Positions 24,474-32,911 of a DNA stretch of 64,000 nucleotides are shown here, piece by piece (the first letter of the stretch is position 1; each line of letters opens with the position of its first letter). Where the stretch lies: positions 372,001 to 436,000 of the forward strand of contig NZ_JAQGCZ010000003.1 in NCBI RefSeq assembly GCF_027706845.1, written 5' to 3'. The notes beneath the pieces are model-generated. The model was not told the origin of the DNA and did no database searches. It was given only the letters and a program-made list of their open reading frames with translations. The position numbers were made by a program, and so were the translations under genes. Source of the stretch: Mycolicibacterium sp. BiH015 (lineage in GTDB: Bacteria > Actinomycetota > Actinomycetes > Mycobacteriales > Mycobacteriaceae).

Positions 24474-27452
24474 TCAGTTGCCGGTGGAAGTCCCCGAGCT
24501 GGTCCATGTCTTCCAAGCACGGGCGAAATAGGTGGAATCGACGACGCCATTGGTAACGCGGTAGTGCCCGTCGTAGATCGTGTAGGTGTTGGTAACAGTG
24601 ACTTGGGTACCCAAGCCGTTACTGTTGCCCGTCCAACTGAAGGTGTGCTGGTTTCCTGCGTTGATGGTGACCGAACCCGCAGTGAGGGTGTACCAGGGGC
24701 TACCCGTCCCGTTGTTCGAGGTATTGAGACCACCGCTGAGATCGTCACCGTCGGCGTCGGTCGTCGTAGCCGTCACAGTGCAGACGCCGAAGGCGCACGC
24801 CGGATTGTTGGTGCTGAGAGTGGGATTGGCGTTGATCGCGTAGATCGGCACCTTCACGGTGACTTGAGCGGTGCCGCCGAACCCGTCGGAGACGGTCGCG
24901 GTGAATGCGTCCTCCCAGGCAGCCAGCGCGACACCGTTGTAGGTGCTGCCCGCGGCGCCAATCCTGGCTACCGCGTGACGCTGGGCGGCAGAGAGATTGC
25001 TCGTATAGGTGAAGGTGCCGTCGGCGGCGAAGGTGACCGTCGCGCCCCGGGCGGAGGTCGCGGTGGTCCACACCGGCGCGTCGCCGTCGGGGTCTGCGTA
25101 CGTCAGCTTCCCGGTGCTGGTCTGAGTGGTCCCGGACAGCGACCCCACTGTCGGAGCCGTCGTCAGTACCACTGTGGGGTTAGCGTTCGGCACCGATGGT
25201 TGAACCGGCATGCGCAGCGTGACGGTACGGCCGTTGGCATCAGTAGCGATCACGGTGACGAAGTCATCGGGCGTCGTGGTGTGGCCCAGGCCCGAATTCC
25301 GGGTGTAGGTGAAGGCGCCGGTGGCTGGGTTGAACGACGTCACGGTGCCCTTCGTCGGCGCGGTGCCCAGCGAGTAGCTGGTGAACACTCCCGGGCGGTT
25401 CGTCGAGGACGGCACTGATCCGGTGACGATGTTCTGTGTCGAGGTGTTGACGTTGGCCGGGGCGACAGTGTTGGTGTTCGGCACCGTGACCGTCACGACG
25501 GTATTGCCGCCGTGTCCGTCGTTCACCTGTACCTGGAAGCTCTGCGTGGCGCCGGCCGTCGAGGTCGACACGTACGTGAAGTCACCGGTTGTCGGGTCGA
25601 TGGTCACGATGCCGCCGTTGTTGGCGCCGTTCTTCGTATAGGCCGAGTTGCCGGACAGGCCGTTGACCGACGAGCCGACGAGCGAGTACTTCAGCGTGTC
25701 ACCGTCGGAGTCAGCGCCGGTGACCTTGCCCTTGACCACGCCCGCGGCGTCGGTCCCGTTCACAGACCACGATCCGGTCGGGTTGGCGTTCGTGCCGTCG
25801 ATGATCTGGATCTTGAAGGTGAGGGTGTACTCGACGCCGTCCGCGGACTTCACCGGGATCTGCACGGTGTCGAACCTGTCCTCGGGATTCTCTGATGTCG
25901 CCTTGTGGAAGAAGGCAGCGCCGGGAAGCGTATTGGTATAGGTGTATCCACCGTTGGCGGTGTTGATGGTCACCAATGCCCCGCCCGCTGAGACGTACGT
26001 CCCACCTTGCGACACCCCGAAGAAGTCCACCGAGTTTCCGTCCGGATCGACCGCGTGGAACGATCCCGCCGCATACTGCGAGCGCGTGCTCTGGCTCCCC
26101 AAAGAGATTGTGTACAACCAGCTTTCATAGGTGGTACTGGTCGTGAACTGGGTCAGGACGGCCATTTCCTGGAACCGCTTGTAGATGCCGACCAACCCGA
26201 TGTAGGTCATGACCGTGAACGGATTCACCTGTTGCGCGGTCCAGGTGGGAAGCGTTACCTCGAAGGCTCTTTCAGGGTCGTAGTACGCACCGCCGTCGAC
26301 GAGCCCGCCGGTCAGGATCGCACCGGTCTGAGCCGCGACCACCTTGGCGGACAACGAGTTGAAATCGGAGAGGTCAGACGCGGTGATCGTCGCCCCGGTC
26401 GTTGCCTTGACCACGTCGATCGCCCACTGCTGCGGGTCGTAGATGCCGTTGAGCATGTCCTGCAGCACGGTCGCCGTGCCGACGACGGCGGCACCCATGA
26501 TCTTGTACGGCGTGATCACGTCGAGGGTGTCTGCGCCCGGCTCGATGGTGAAGGGTGGCACCACCCGATTGAGGAAGTCGCCCATCGCATTCAGCTTGTC
26601 GGTGAACGTCGAGCCTTGGGGCACCGGGACGAAGAAGAAGCTGATGATCCCGATCAGGTCGGGAAGCCAGCGCGCCTGACTGCCGAACGGCGCATTCTCC
26701 GAGAGGTAGTCGAGCTGATTGTCCGCATTGTCGAGAGTCTGGTCGGTCTGATAGTTGGTGATGTCGACGAAGTTCTTCGGGATACCTGGCCAGCCGAGGA
26801 GCCGGCTGACCGCCCTGGCCAAGGTGCCCTGGAAGTACCACGCGCTGGTCCCCGGCTCGGGCGCCGCGGTGGCGGTCACCGAAGCAGCAGCCAGTGCGGT
26901 CGGCGCGGCGACGTCCGCCGTTTCCGCCTCGGGCTCGCCGTGCTCCACAGTTTCGGCGGTGTCCGGCGTCGGCGCCGGCTCGGCAGAGGGCGCGGCGTCG
27001 GTGTCGTCGGCCTCGGCGGGCGGAGTCTGCGCCTCATCCGGGTCGGCGGTATCGGCAGGAGGCGCTTCCTCGGTTTCGTCCTCTGATCCGCCCGCCGCGG
27101 CTTCGACGTCCTCGTCGTCGGTGGCGTCCTGGGCAGCGGTTCGTTTCGTCGTCCGAGAGTGAGTGTCGTCAGCGTCAGCGTCATCGGTGGAAGCGGTACT
27201 GGGCCCGGCGTTGGTCTCGTCGGCGTCGCCGGCATTCGTGGAGCTGTCCGCGCTCGCGGAGGAATCAGCAGAACTCGACGAGTCGTCGGTACTGGCCGAG
27301 GCAACACCCTGACCGCCCGCGATTGCGGCGGCCAGCCCGATGCCGACCGCACCCACCCGCAACCACTGTGCGCAGTTCGCCGCCGGGGAGCTGGTGGCCT
27401 TGCGATGGCGGCCTCGGCTCCGACGTGGCTTCCTGGGACTGGAGGCGGCCAA
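24474..27452 (-). CDS. Large surface protein with cadherin/VCBS-like repeats
   Basis: 992 residues from a TTG start (GGGAG 5 nt upstream). N-terminus: very basic (SSPRKPRRSRGRHRKATS), then a hydrophobic signal segment VGAVGIGLAAAIAGGQGVASA. Residues about 53-200 are a Ser/Asp/Glu/Pro/Thr-rich stalk. A folded region follows (WYFQGTLARAVSRLLGWPGIPKNFVDITNYQTDQ). From about residue 450 there are repeated β-domains with the pattern V.A.D.DGD...Y...T..G.vt.d..tG.FtYt and NANPT linkers, the cadherin-like/VCBS repeat signature. No LPXTG or C-terminal membrane anchor is seen. Likely exported cell-wall protein or adhesin; ligand unknown. Convergent with urtE. Confidence 0.82.
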   Translation of the reverse strand: MAASSPRKPRRSRGRHRKATSSPAANCAQWLRVGAVGIGLAAAIAGGQGVASASTDDSSSSADSSASADSSTNAGDADETNAGPSTASTDDADADDTHSRTTKRTAAQDATDDEDVEAAAGGSEDETEEAPPADTADPDEAQTPPAEADDTDAAPSAEPAPTPDTAETVEHGEPEAETADVAAPTALAAASVTATAAPEPGTSAWYFQGTLARAVSRLLGWPGIPKNFVDITNYQTDQTLDNADNQLDYLSENAPFGSQARWLPDLIGIISFFFVPVPQGSTFTDKLNAMGDFLNRVVPPFTIEPGADTLDVITPYKIMGAAVVGTATVLQDMLNGIYDPQQWAIDVVKATTGATITASDLSDFNSLSAKVVAAQTGAILTGGLVDGGAYYDPERAFEVTLPTWTAQQVNPFTVMTYIGLVGIYKRFQEMAVLTQFTTSTTYESWLYTISLGSQSTRSQYAAGSFHAVDPDGNSVDFFGVSQGGTYVSAGGALVTINTANGGYTYTNTLPGAAFFHKATSENPEDRFDTVQIPVKSADGVEYTLTFKIQIIDGTNANPTGSWSVNGTDAAGVVKGKVTGADSDGDTLKYSLVGSSVNGLSGNSAYTKNGANNGGIVTIDPTTGDFTYVSTSTAGATQSFQVQVNDGHGGNTVVTVTVPNTNTVAPANVNTSTQNIVTGSVPSSTNRPGVFTSYSLGTAPTKGTVTSFNPATGAFTYTRNSGLGHTTTPDDFVTVIATDANGRTVTLRMPVQPSVPNANPTVVLTTAPTVGSLSGTTQTSTGKLTYADPDGDAPVWTTATSARGATVTFAADGTFTYTSNLSAAQRHAVARIGAAGSTYNGVALAAWEDAFTATVSDGFGGTAQVTVKVPIYAINANPTLSTNNPACAFGVCTVTATTTDADGDDLSGGLNTSNNGTGSPWYTLTAGSVTINAGNQHTFSWTGNSNGLGTQVTVTNTYTIYDGHYRVTNGVVDSTYFARAWKTWTSSGTSTGN

Positions 27453-27494
27453 TGTTGCTCCCTTTGCTCAGTCGGTCGAGTAGTACTTTGAACA

Positions 27495-27524
27495 GCTATA
27501 TGGTCTGCCTGTACGCGCAAACAA
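27495..27524 (-). promoter_or_regulatory. Candidate promoter of the surface protein gene
   Basis: Read on the minus strand: TTGTTT (27524-27519), 18-bp spacer, TATAGC (27500-27495), about 42 bp before the TTG start at 27452. Reasonable match to a housekeeping sigma promoter. Confidence 0.4.
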
Positions 27525-27936
27525 CGCCAACGCCGCAGCGCGCCTGGCGACCGTGTGACCCCAGTCACGTCAAAGGCACGCCGACCAGAGTAACACTAGC
27601 GTCAATTAATGGTGATATCCCACCGCGAACAAGGCGCTGAACTGGGTCGACGTCCGTTTGGTCGGTTCGGCTCCGGGAAAAGAGCGTCTCGGCACTCGTC
27701 CAAATCGCCCCGAGCACCCGTATCTGAAGAAGCCTGACGCTTGCTCCAAACCGCCCACAGTCTTTTTGCGCTGCCATTTCGGCAAACAAATCGGGCTGAC
27801 ATGCGCGAACTGATTTCGTCCCGGAGCCGACCGTCCTCGCCGAAAAGGCAGGTTCGTGGCGGCCGACCTATTCGTTCTCCGGCGGCTTCAAGAATGTGGC
27901 GATGGTGGTGAACCACTCGCTTTCACACACCACGTC
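27525..27936. other. Region without recognisable gene
   Basis: Short open frames are present on both strands but none shows a recognisable domain, codon bias or ribosome-binding site. The stretch borders a broken decarboxylase gene and may be decayed coding DNA. Confidence 0.5.
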
Positions 27937-28390
27937 CTAATCGCCGAGTTCTTCCGGGATACGGCTGCCGAACAACCGAATCGCATTTTCAGGGCTGACT
28001 TTTCGGCGGGTGGCGTCGTCCATCGGATACGACGCCAGAAACTGGGCGCCGGTCTCGTTGTCGTCCATCGGATAGTCCACCGAGAACATGACGCGCTCGG
28101 CGCCGAGCACCTCCAGGGTGCACCGAAACGCTGGCGCACAGAAAGTTCCCGCTGGTGATGATGTGGAAGTTGGTCCGCAGATAGTCCGATGGCAAGTGTT
28201 GTAGGCGGTGCCGCGCGCTCTCGTCTCCCCCGAGTCCGTAGTAGCGGTCAAGACGATAGGCGGCGAACGGCAGCATCTCGCCGAGGTGCCCGATGATCAT
28301 CTGCGGTCCCGGGCATGTGTCGAAAAGGCCCGAGTAGATGCGATCGCCCAGACTTTGAATCGCCGCGGCCAACTCGGGCCAGTGACACAC
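27937..28390 (-). pseudogene. Amidohydrolase/resorcylate-type decarboxylase remnant
   Basis: The C-terminal part of an ACMSD-superfamily decarboxylase (γ-resorcylate/2,3-dihydroxybenzoate type) is split over two frames. Frame one gives SGLFDTCPGPQMIIGHLGEMLPF, YRLDRYYGL and SDYLRTNFHIITSGNF. Frame two continues FCAPAFRCTLEVLGAERVMFSVDYPMDDNE to NAIRLFGSRIPEELGD. The family usually reads TSGNFCTPAL, so one extra base in the A-run at 28142-28144 explains the shift. The N-terminal half, with the first metal site, is missing; another gene begins at 28398. Non-functional as it stands, unless the shift is a sequencing error in an already truncated gene. Confidence 0.82.
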
Positions 28391-28397
28391 TTCCCGC

Positions 28398-28940
28398 ATG
28401 CGTGTGATCGCCGAAACCGGCCGGTTCGTCGTGGCTGAGGACGGTCCCAATGTGGTGGTCATCGACCGCGGGGGCGGTCGGATTCAGATCCTCGTCTTCG
28501 TGCTGCTGGTGCTTGCGCTCGTGTTCGGAGGCTTCGGGCTGGCGACCCTGGTGATGACGGCGGCCGGGATCGCCTCCGGCGTCCCCGCCGAGATCTCCGC
28601 AGCGCTGTTCGGTGTCGGCGTACTCGCCGCCGCAGGAATGGTCTACGGAGCCCGGTCCCTGCGCCGCCGCCGACTGGCCCCGTTGGAGTCTTACCGACCG
28701 GTGGCCGTCTTCGACCGCTCTCGGCGCACCTTCATCGATGCCGACGGCCGCAGCGTCGCACGGCTGGACGAAGTCGGCATCCAGCGCCGTATGCAGCTCG
28801 GCTCCAGCTCACCCAAACTCGTCGTGCTCGCGCCGTCCGGTGAGTGGGTGTTGCTGCGCGCCAATCCCTTTGGAGGGTCGATCGGCAATCTCGACGAGGT
28901 GCTCCGGCATGCCATCGCAACCCCGAAAGCGTGGCCGTAA
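28398..28940 (+). CDS. Hypothetical membrane protein
   Basis: 180 residues from ATG. Not recognised. Residues 1-30 are polar (VIAETGRFVVAEDGPNVVVIDRGGGR); two hydrophobic helices follow (ILVFVLLVLALVFGGFGLATLVMTAAG and ISAALFGVGVLAAAGMVYGA), then a basic RSLRRRR turn and a soluble C-terminal domain with VFDRSRRTFIDADGRSVARLDEVGI and ANPFGGSIGNLDEVL. This fits a two-helix membrane protein with both ends in the cytoplasm. It abuts a pseudogene on the left and faces the Lysin B-like gene (convergent, 4-bp gap). Confidence 0.7.
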   Translation: MRVIAETGRFVVAEDGPNVVVIDRGGGRIQILVFVLLVLALVFGGFGLATLVMTAAGIASGVPAEISAALFGVGVLAAAGMVYGARSLRRRRLAPLESYRPVAVFDRSRRTFIDADGRSVARLDEVGIQRRMQLGSSSPKLVVLAPSGEWVLLRANPFGGSIGNLDEVLRHAIATPKAWP

Positions 28941-28944
28941 GCGG

Positions 28945-29814
28945 TCAGAGGGCAGGGGGCATCGCGGCGTCGATGAGCGCGCGAACCCTGAGGTTCGCCC
29001 CCACCTCGGTGAGGAATCGCACCGCGGGCGTGAAGTCGTACCGCGCGTGGGGGCCGCCGACACCCGCTCCGAGGAAGAAGGCCCCGCCGGCGATCGATCG
29101 CACCATCGGCACGATCTGCTCGACGGGTTGATTGAGCGTCTCGGCCACTTCGGCCGCGATGGTCGACACCCTCGTGACCGTCGCGGCCTGGAGGATGTCG
29201 AACACGATCCGCTCGTTGTACCCGACGTCGGTCTCGTCATTCCAGGGATCGGGACCTGTTGGCGCACAGGTGTAGAGGTCCGCGTCGTTGGCGAAGGACA
29301 ACAGAAAGTCTGGGGTCTGCTCCGGGGTGAGGTTCCCCGGGCCCGCGATTCCGCCGGACACGAACCCGTCGATGTTGCGAGGCAAGGGCGCTCCGGCGAA
29401 CGCGTTGCCGTTGGCGAGGCCGGGGCACCGCATCGGGTCGCCGAAGTTCACGATCGCCGCGACGTCGGCGAGGCGGTCGTGCAAGACGCCGTCCGCGGCG
29501 AGCAGGTCGTCGCGCCACACCGTACTGACGATCAATGCACCCTGGCCGTAACCGCTCAGCGCGACCGGGCCGGGATGCCGGCGGATCTGCGCGCACAGCG
29601 CGGCCCGACCGACGTGCACCGAAGGTCCCATCGGGAAGGCCGCCGCCGGATAGCCGACCGGCTGCCAATTCCACATGCCCTCGGCCCGCTGGACGAGCGC
29701 CCTTGCCAGATCCGCGGGGACGCTCGCACCGAACGGGTCGGCAACACCGGTTCCGTTCACCGTGAACAAGGTTCCGCTGGGAACGGAGTCGTCGATGCCG
29801 GCGAATGCTCCCAT
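28945..29814 (-). CDS. Lysin B-like (mycolyl-arabinogalactan esterase fold) protein lacking the catalytic Ser
   Basis: 289 residues from ATG with GAGGAA upstream. Similar along most of its length to mycobacteriophage Lysin B: LFTVNGTGVADPFGASVPADLAR, WNWQPVGYPAAAFPMGPSV, the elbow SGYGQGALIVSTVW, VNFGDPMRCPG, NDADLYT and GPHARYDFTPAVRFL. Phage LysB reads GYSQG at the elbow; here the nucleophile codon is GGC (29545-29547), giving GYGQG. The acidic (NDAD) and His (PHARY) positions are kept. There is no signal peptide and no other phage gene nearby. LysB cuts the mycolate-arabinogalactan ester; this copy probably cannot, so it may bind rather than cleave, or be decaying. Confidence 0.8.
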   Translation of the reverse strand: MGAFAGIDDSVPSGTLFTVNGTGVADPFGASVPADLARALVQRAEGMWNWQPVGYPAAAFPMGPSVHVGRAALCAQIRRHPGPVALSGYGQGALIVSTVWRDDLLAADGVLHDRLADVAAIVNFGDPMRCPGLANGNAFAGAPLPRNIDGFVSGGIAGPGNLTPEQTPDFLLSFANDADLYTCAPTGPDPWNDETDVGYNERIVFDILQAATVTRVSTIAAEVAETLNQPVEQIVPMVRSIAGGAFFLGAGVGGPHARYDFTPAVRFLTEVGANLRVRALIDAAMPPAL

Positions 29815-29896
29815 CGCGTTCCTCTTTCGTCAGGCCCCGGGAACGGTACGGCCGGGTCTGACTGACATGGTTGCGACGGCAGGCGGGCGTGTCGTG

Positions 29897-29910
29897 CGTA
29901 GTGCACTACG
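29897..29910. promoter_or_regulatory. 14-bp perfect palindrome upstream of the Lysin B-like gene
   Basis: CGTAGTGCACTACG lies 83-96 bp upstream of the Lysin B-like start and is flanked by GGCGGG (from 29882) and CCCGCC, which could extend it as a hairpin. It may be an operator or the 3' end structure between hisS (stop 29941, minus) and this gene. Confidence 0.45.
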
Positions 29911-29940
29911 TGGGTCCCGCCGGTGACGCCGGATAGATTC

Positions 29941-31224
29941 CTAGCTGCGGCGCGGCTCCGGTCCGCCCAGGCGGGAAAGGACGTCGGCGACGACGTCGGC
30001 GACCGCGACGTCGACCTGCTCCCCGGTGGCCAGGTTTTTCACGCCGATAGTTCCTGCCTCCAGGTCCCGGTCGCCGGCCACCAGCGCGATCGTGGCGCCG
30101 GAACGGTCGGCGCCCTTCATCGCGCCCTTGAGACTGCGATCGCCGTAGGCGACGTCGACCCGCACTCCAGCCGCACGCAACTGCGCACCCACAACGGCCA
30201 GGCGCACCTTCGCGTCGTCGCCCAGCGGTACCGCATACACGTCGACGCGGGCCGTCTCCCCGACCGTCTTCCCCTCGGCGCGCAGCGCGAGCAGCGCCCG
30301 GTCCACTCCGAGCCCGAATCCGATACCGGACAGGTCTCGTCCGCCCAGTTGGGCCATCAATCCGTCGTAGCGGCCGCCCCCGCCGATGCCGGACTGCGCG
30401 CCGAGACCGTCGTGGACGAACTCGAACGTCGTCTTCGTGTAGTAGTCCAGGCCGCGCACCATGCGCGGGTTGATGACATAGGGCACCGACAGCGCGTCGA
30501 GGTGGGCCAGCACGGTATCGAAATGCGCCTTGGCGGCATCGGAGAGGTGGTCGAGCATCACCGGTGCGTCGGCGGTCATCTCCCTGACGTGGGGGCGCTT
30601 GTCGTCGAGGACGCGCAACGGGTTGATCTCCGCGCGGCGCTGGGTCTCCTCGTCCAGGTCCAGCTTGAACAGGAAGTCCTGCAGAAGCTCGCGGTACTGC
30701 GGCCGGCAGCTGTCGTCGCCCAGCGAGGTGATCTCAAGCCGGAACCCGTCGAGCCCCAGCGACCGGAAGCCGGCATCGGCCACCGCGATGACCTCGGCGT
30801 CCAACGCCGGGTCGTCGACGCCGATCGCCTCGATCCCGACCTGCTGCAGCTGGCGGTAACGCCCCGCCTGCGGCCGCTCGTAACGGAAGAAGGGTCCCGA
30901 ATAGCAGAGCTTGACCGGCAACGCCCCGCGATCGAGGCCGTGCTCGATGACAGCTCGCATGACGCCCGCGGTGCCTTCAGGGCGCAGCGTCACCGAGCGC
31001 TCACCGCGGTCGGCGAACGTGTACATCTCCTTGGAGACCACATCCGTGGACTCCCCCACCCCGCGGGCGAACAGCGCGGTGTCCTCGAAGATCGGCAACT
31101 CGATGTCGCCGTACCCGGCGCGGCGTGCCGCGTCGAGCAGCCCGCTGCGCACAGCGACGAACTCCGCCGAGTCGGGCGGCAGATAGTCGGGGACGCCCTT
31201 GGGCGCTTTGAAGCTGTCAGTCAC
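29941..31224 (-). CDS. hisS: Histidine--tRNA ligase
   Basis: 427 residues from GTG. Class II HisRS: N-terminal [18 protein letters not shown], motif 1 region, motif 2 [23 protein letters not shown], the histidine A/B loops [15 protein letters not shown] and GGGGRYDGL, motif 3 [15 protein letters not shown], and a C-terminal anticodon-binding domain ([36 protein letters not shown] region). Charges tRNA-His. The start overlaps the stop of the MBL hydrolase gene (GTGA), so the pair is translationally coupled, as Rv2580c and Rv2581c are. Confidence 0.98.
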   Translation of the reverse strand: MTDSFKAPKGVPDYLPPDSAEFVAVRSGLLDAARRAGYGDIELPIFEDTALFARGVGESTDVVSKEMYTFADRGERSVTLRPEGTAGVMRAVIEHGLDRGALPVKLCYSGPFFRYERPQAGRYRQLQQVGIEAIGVDDPALDAEVIAVADAGFRSLGLDGFRLEITSLGDDSCRPQYRELLQDFLFKLDLDEETQRRAEINPLRVLDDKRPHVREMTADAPVMLDHLSDAAKAHFDTVLAHLDALSVPYVINPRMVRGLDYYTKTTFEFVHDGLGAQSGIGGGGRYDGLMAQLGGRDLSGIGFGLGVDRALLALRAEGKTVGETARVDVYAVPLGDDAKVRLAVVGAQLRAAGVRVDVAYGDRSLKGAMKGADRSGATIALVAGDRDLEAGTIGVKNLATGEQVDVAVADVVADVLSRLGGPEPRRS

Positions 31225-31898
31225 GGGGTCAAACCTTCGAGAAAGGGGTTGGTGTGGCGTTCGGTGCCGATAGTGGTCCGTTCGCCGTGCCCCGGTAATA
31301 CCAGGGTGTCGTCGTCGAGCACCAATAGTTTCGTCACGATCGACTCCAGCAGGTCACGTCCGCTGCCTCCGGGCAGGTCAGTACGCCCGACCGTCTGATG
31401 GAACAGCGTGTCACCGGTGAAGGCGACGTGGTCGGTCTGCTGCTCCACCCGGAACACCACCGAGCCCTGGGTGTGGCCGGGCGCGTGATCGACGAAGACG
31501 GTGATGCCGCCCAGCTCGATCTTGTCGCCGTCACGGTCGAGTTCGACGACCTGCTTGGGCTCGCGGAACATCGCCCCGAACGCTGAGCGCGCCAGACCGC
31601 CGAGAAAACCCCGGCCGAACCCCCTGATCGGATCGGTGAGCATGTGGCGGTCGGCGGCGTGGATGTAGACCGGGCAGCCGTAGGTGTCCGCCACCTTCTG
31701 CGCCGACCACATGTGATCGATATGACCGTGGGTGAGCAGCACCGCCGCCGGAGTCAGCCGGTTCTCGTCGAGAATCCTGCGCAGCGGACCCGTCGCCCGC
31801 TGACCGGGGTCGACGACGATGGCGTCGGCGCCCTGCCGCGGGGCCATCACGTAGCAGTTGCATGCCAACATGCCGGCCGGAAATCCGGTGATCAACAC
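31221..31898 (-). CDS. MBL-fold metallo-hydrolase (glyoxalase II-like)
   Basis: 225 residues from the GTG at 31898 (GAAGG just upstream), matching the N-terminus [16 protein letters not shown] of Rv2581c; the frame runs 26 codons further without a plausible start. Metallo-β-lactamase fold: [10 protein letters not shown] (HxHxDH), [13 protein letters not shown] (third His), FTGDTLF (bridging Asp) and [12 protein letters not shown] (last His). Family members hydrolyse thioesters such as S-lactoylglutathione; mycobacteria lack glutathione, so the real substrate is unknown. First gene of a two-gene operon with hisS and divergent from the cyclophilin genes. Confidence 0.92.
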   Translation of the reverse strand: MLITGFPAGMLACNCYVMAPRQGADAIVVDPGQRATGPLRRILDENRLTPAAVLLTHGHIDHMWSAQKVADTYGCPVYIHAADRHMLTDPIRGFGRGFLGGLARSAFGAMFREPKQVVELDRDGDKIELGGITVFVDHAPGHTQGSVVFRVEQQTDHVAFTGDTLFHQTVGRTDLPGGSGRDLLESIVTKLLVLDDDTLVLPGHGERTTIGTERHTNPFLEGLTP

Positions 31899-32015
31899 CC
31901 CTTCAGCTTCCCATGCACAGGTCGCAGCCCAGTTCACGAGGGTCGCGCCCCCTTCGCTCAGCGTCATTTGGCACACTCGGTGCCGACCGGATCAACTGCG
32001 AGGAGGACACCGGCC

Positions 32016-32906
32016 GTGCCGACGAACGAACAACGGCGTGCGACAGCGAAGCGCAAGCTCGAGCGCCAGCTCGAGAACCGGGCCGAGCGGGAGCGCAAGC
32101 GCCGCCGGTACACGATCATCGGATCAGCGGTAGGCGCTGTCCTCGTCGTCGCCGCGGTGGTGGCAACCATCGTGCTGGTCAACCGCGATACCGGAACCCA
32201 GACCGCGTCTGCCTCGACGTCCACCACCGAGACGTCCTCACCGTTCGATGTGCCGCCGCCCACCGAGGCCGGCGCTCTGCCGCAGTTCGTGGCCCCCGAG
32301 GGATTGGGCAGCGATTGCCAGTACCCGGCCTCTGCCGAGGCAGCCAGCAAGCCCAACAACCCACCGCGCACCGGCGAGGTCCCCACCGATCCCGCTCTGG
32401 TCAGCGCCAGCATGGAGACCGACCAGGGAAACATCGGACTTCAACTCGACAACGGCAAGTCGCCGTGCACGGTCAACAGCTTCGCCAGCCTTGCCCAGCA
32501 GGGATTCTTCAACGACACCCCGTGCCACCGCCTCACGACCAGTGACTCTCTCGGTGTGCTGCAGTGCGGCGACCCGACCGGCGAGGGAACCGGCGGCCCT
32601 GGCTACCAGTTCGCCAACGAATACCCCACCGACCAGTATCAGCCCGACGATCCGGCGCTGAACGCCCCTGTGGTCTACCCCCGCGGGACGTTGGCGATGG
32701 CCAACGCGGGGCCGGGCACCAACGGCAGCCAGTTCTTCCTCGTCTACAAGGATTCGCAGCTGCCGCCGCAGTACACCGTATTCGGCACGATCGACGAGAC
32801 CGGTCTGGCCACCCTCGACAAGATCGCCGCCGAAGGTGTCGCCGACGGCGGTCCCGACGGTGCACCGAAGCTTGCCACGACGGTGAAGTCGATCCAGCTG
32901 GACTGA
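32016..32906 (+). CDS. ppiB: Membrane-anchored cyclophilin peptidyl-prolyl isomerase
   Basis: 296 residues from the GTG at 32016 (AGGAGG 9 nt upstream). Charged N-terminus (RRATAKRKLERQLENRAERERKRRRY), one membrane helix (IIGSAVGAVLVVAAVVATIVLV), a linker, then an extracytoplasmic cyclophilin domain: GNIGLQLDNGKSPCTVNSFASLAQQGFFNDTPCHRL, QCGDPTGEGTGGPGYQFANEY, TLAMANAGPGTNGSQFFLVY and LPPQYTVFGTI. These hold the substrate-binding core (the usual catalytic Arg is replaced: CHRL). Positional match to Rv2582. A second, similar gene follows 5 bp later. Confidence 0.92.
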   Translation: MPTNEQRRATAKRKLERQLENRAERERKRRRYTIIGSAVGAVLVVAAVVATIVLVNRDTGTQTASASTSTTETSSPFDVPPPTEAGALPQFVAPEGLGSDCQYPASAEAASKPNNPPRTGEVPTDPALVSASMETDQGNIGLQLDNGKSPCTVNSFASLAQQGFFNDTPCHRLTTSDSLGVLQCGDPTGEGTGGPGYQFANEYPTDQYQPDDPALNAPVVYPRGTLAMANAGPGTNGSQFFLVYKDSQLPPQYTVFGTIDETGLATLDKIAAEGVADGGPDGAPKLATTVKSIQLD

Positions 32907-32911
32907 CCGCC

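Noticed and set aside
27565..27916. Small minus-strand open frames in the gap before the decarboxylase relic
   Set aside because: No domain, no ribosome-binding site, and two overlapping frames of equal quality.
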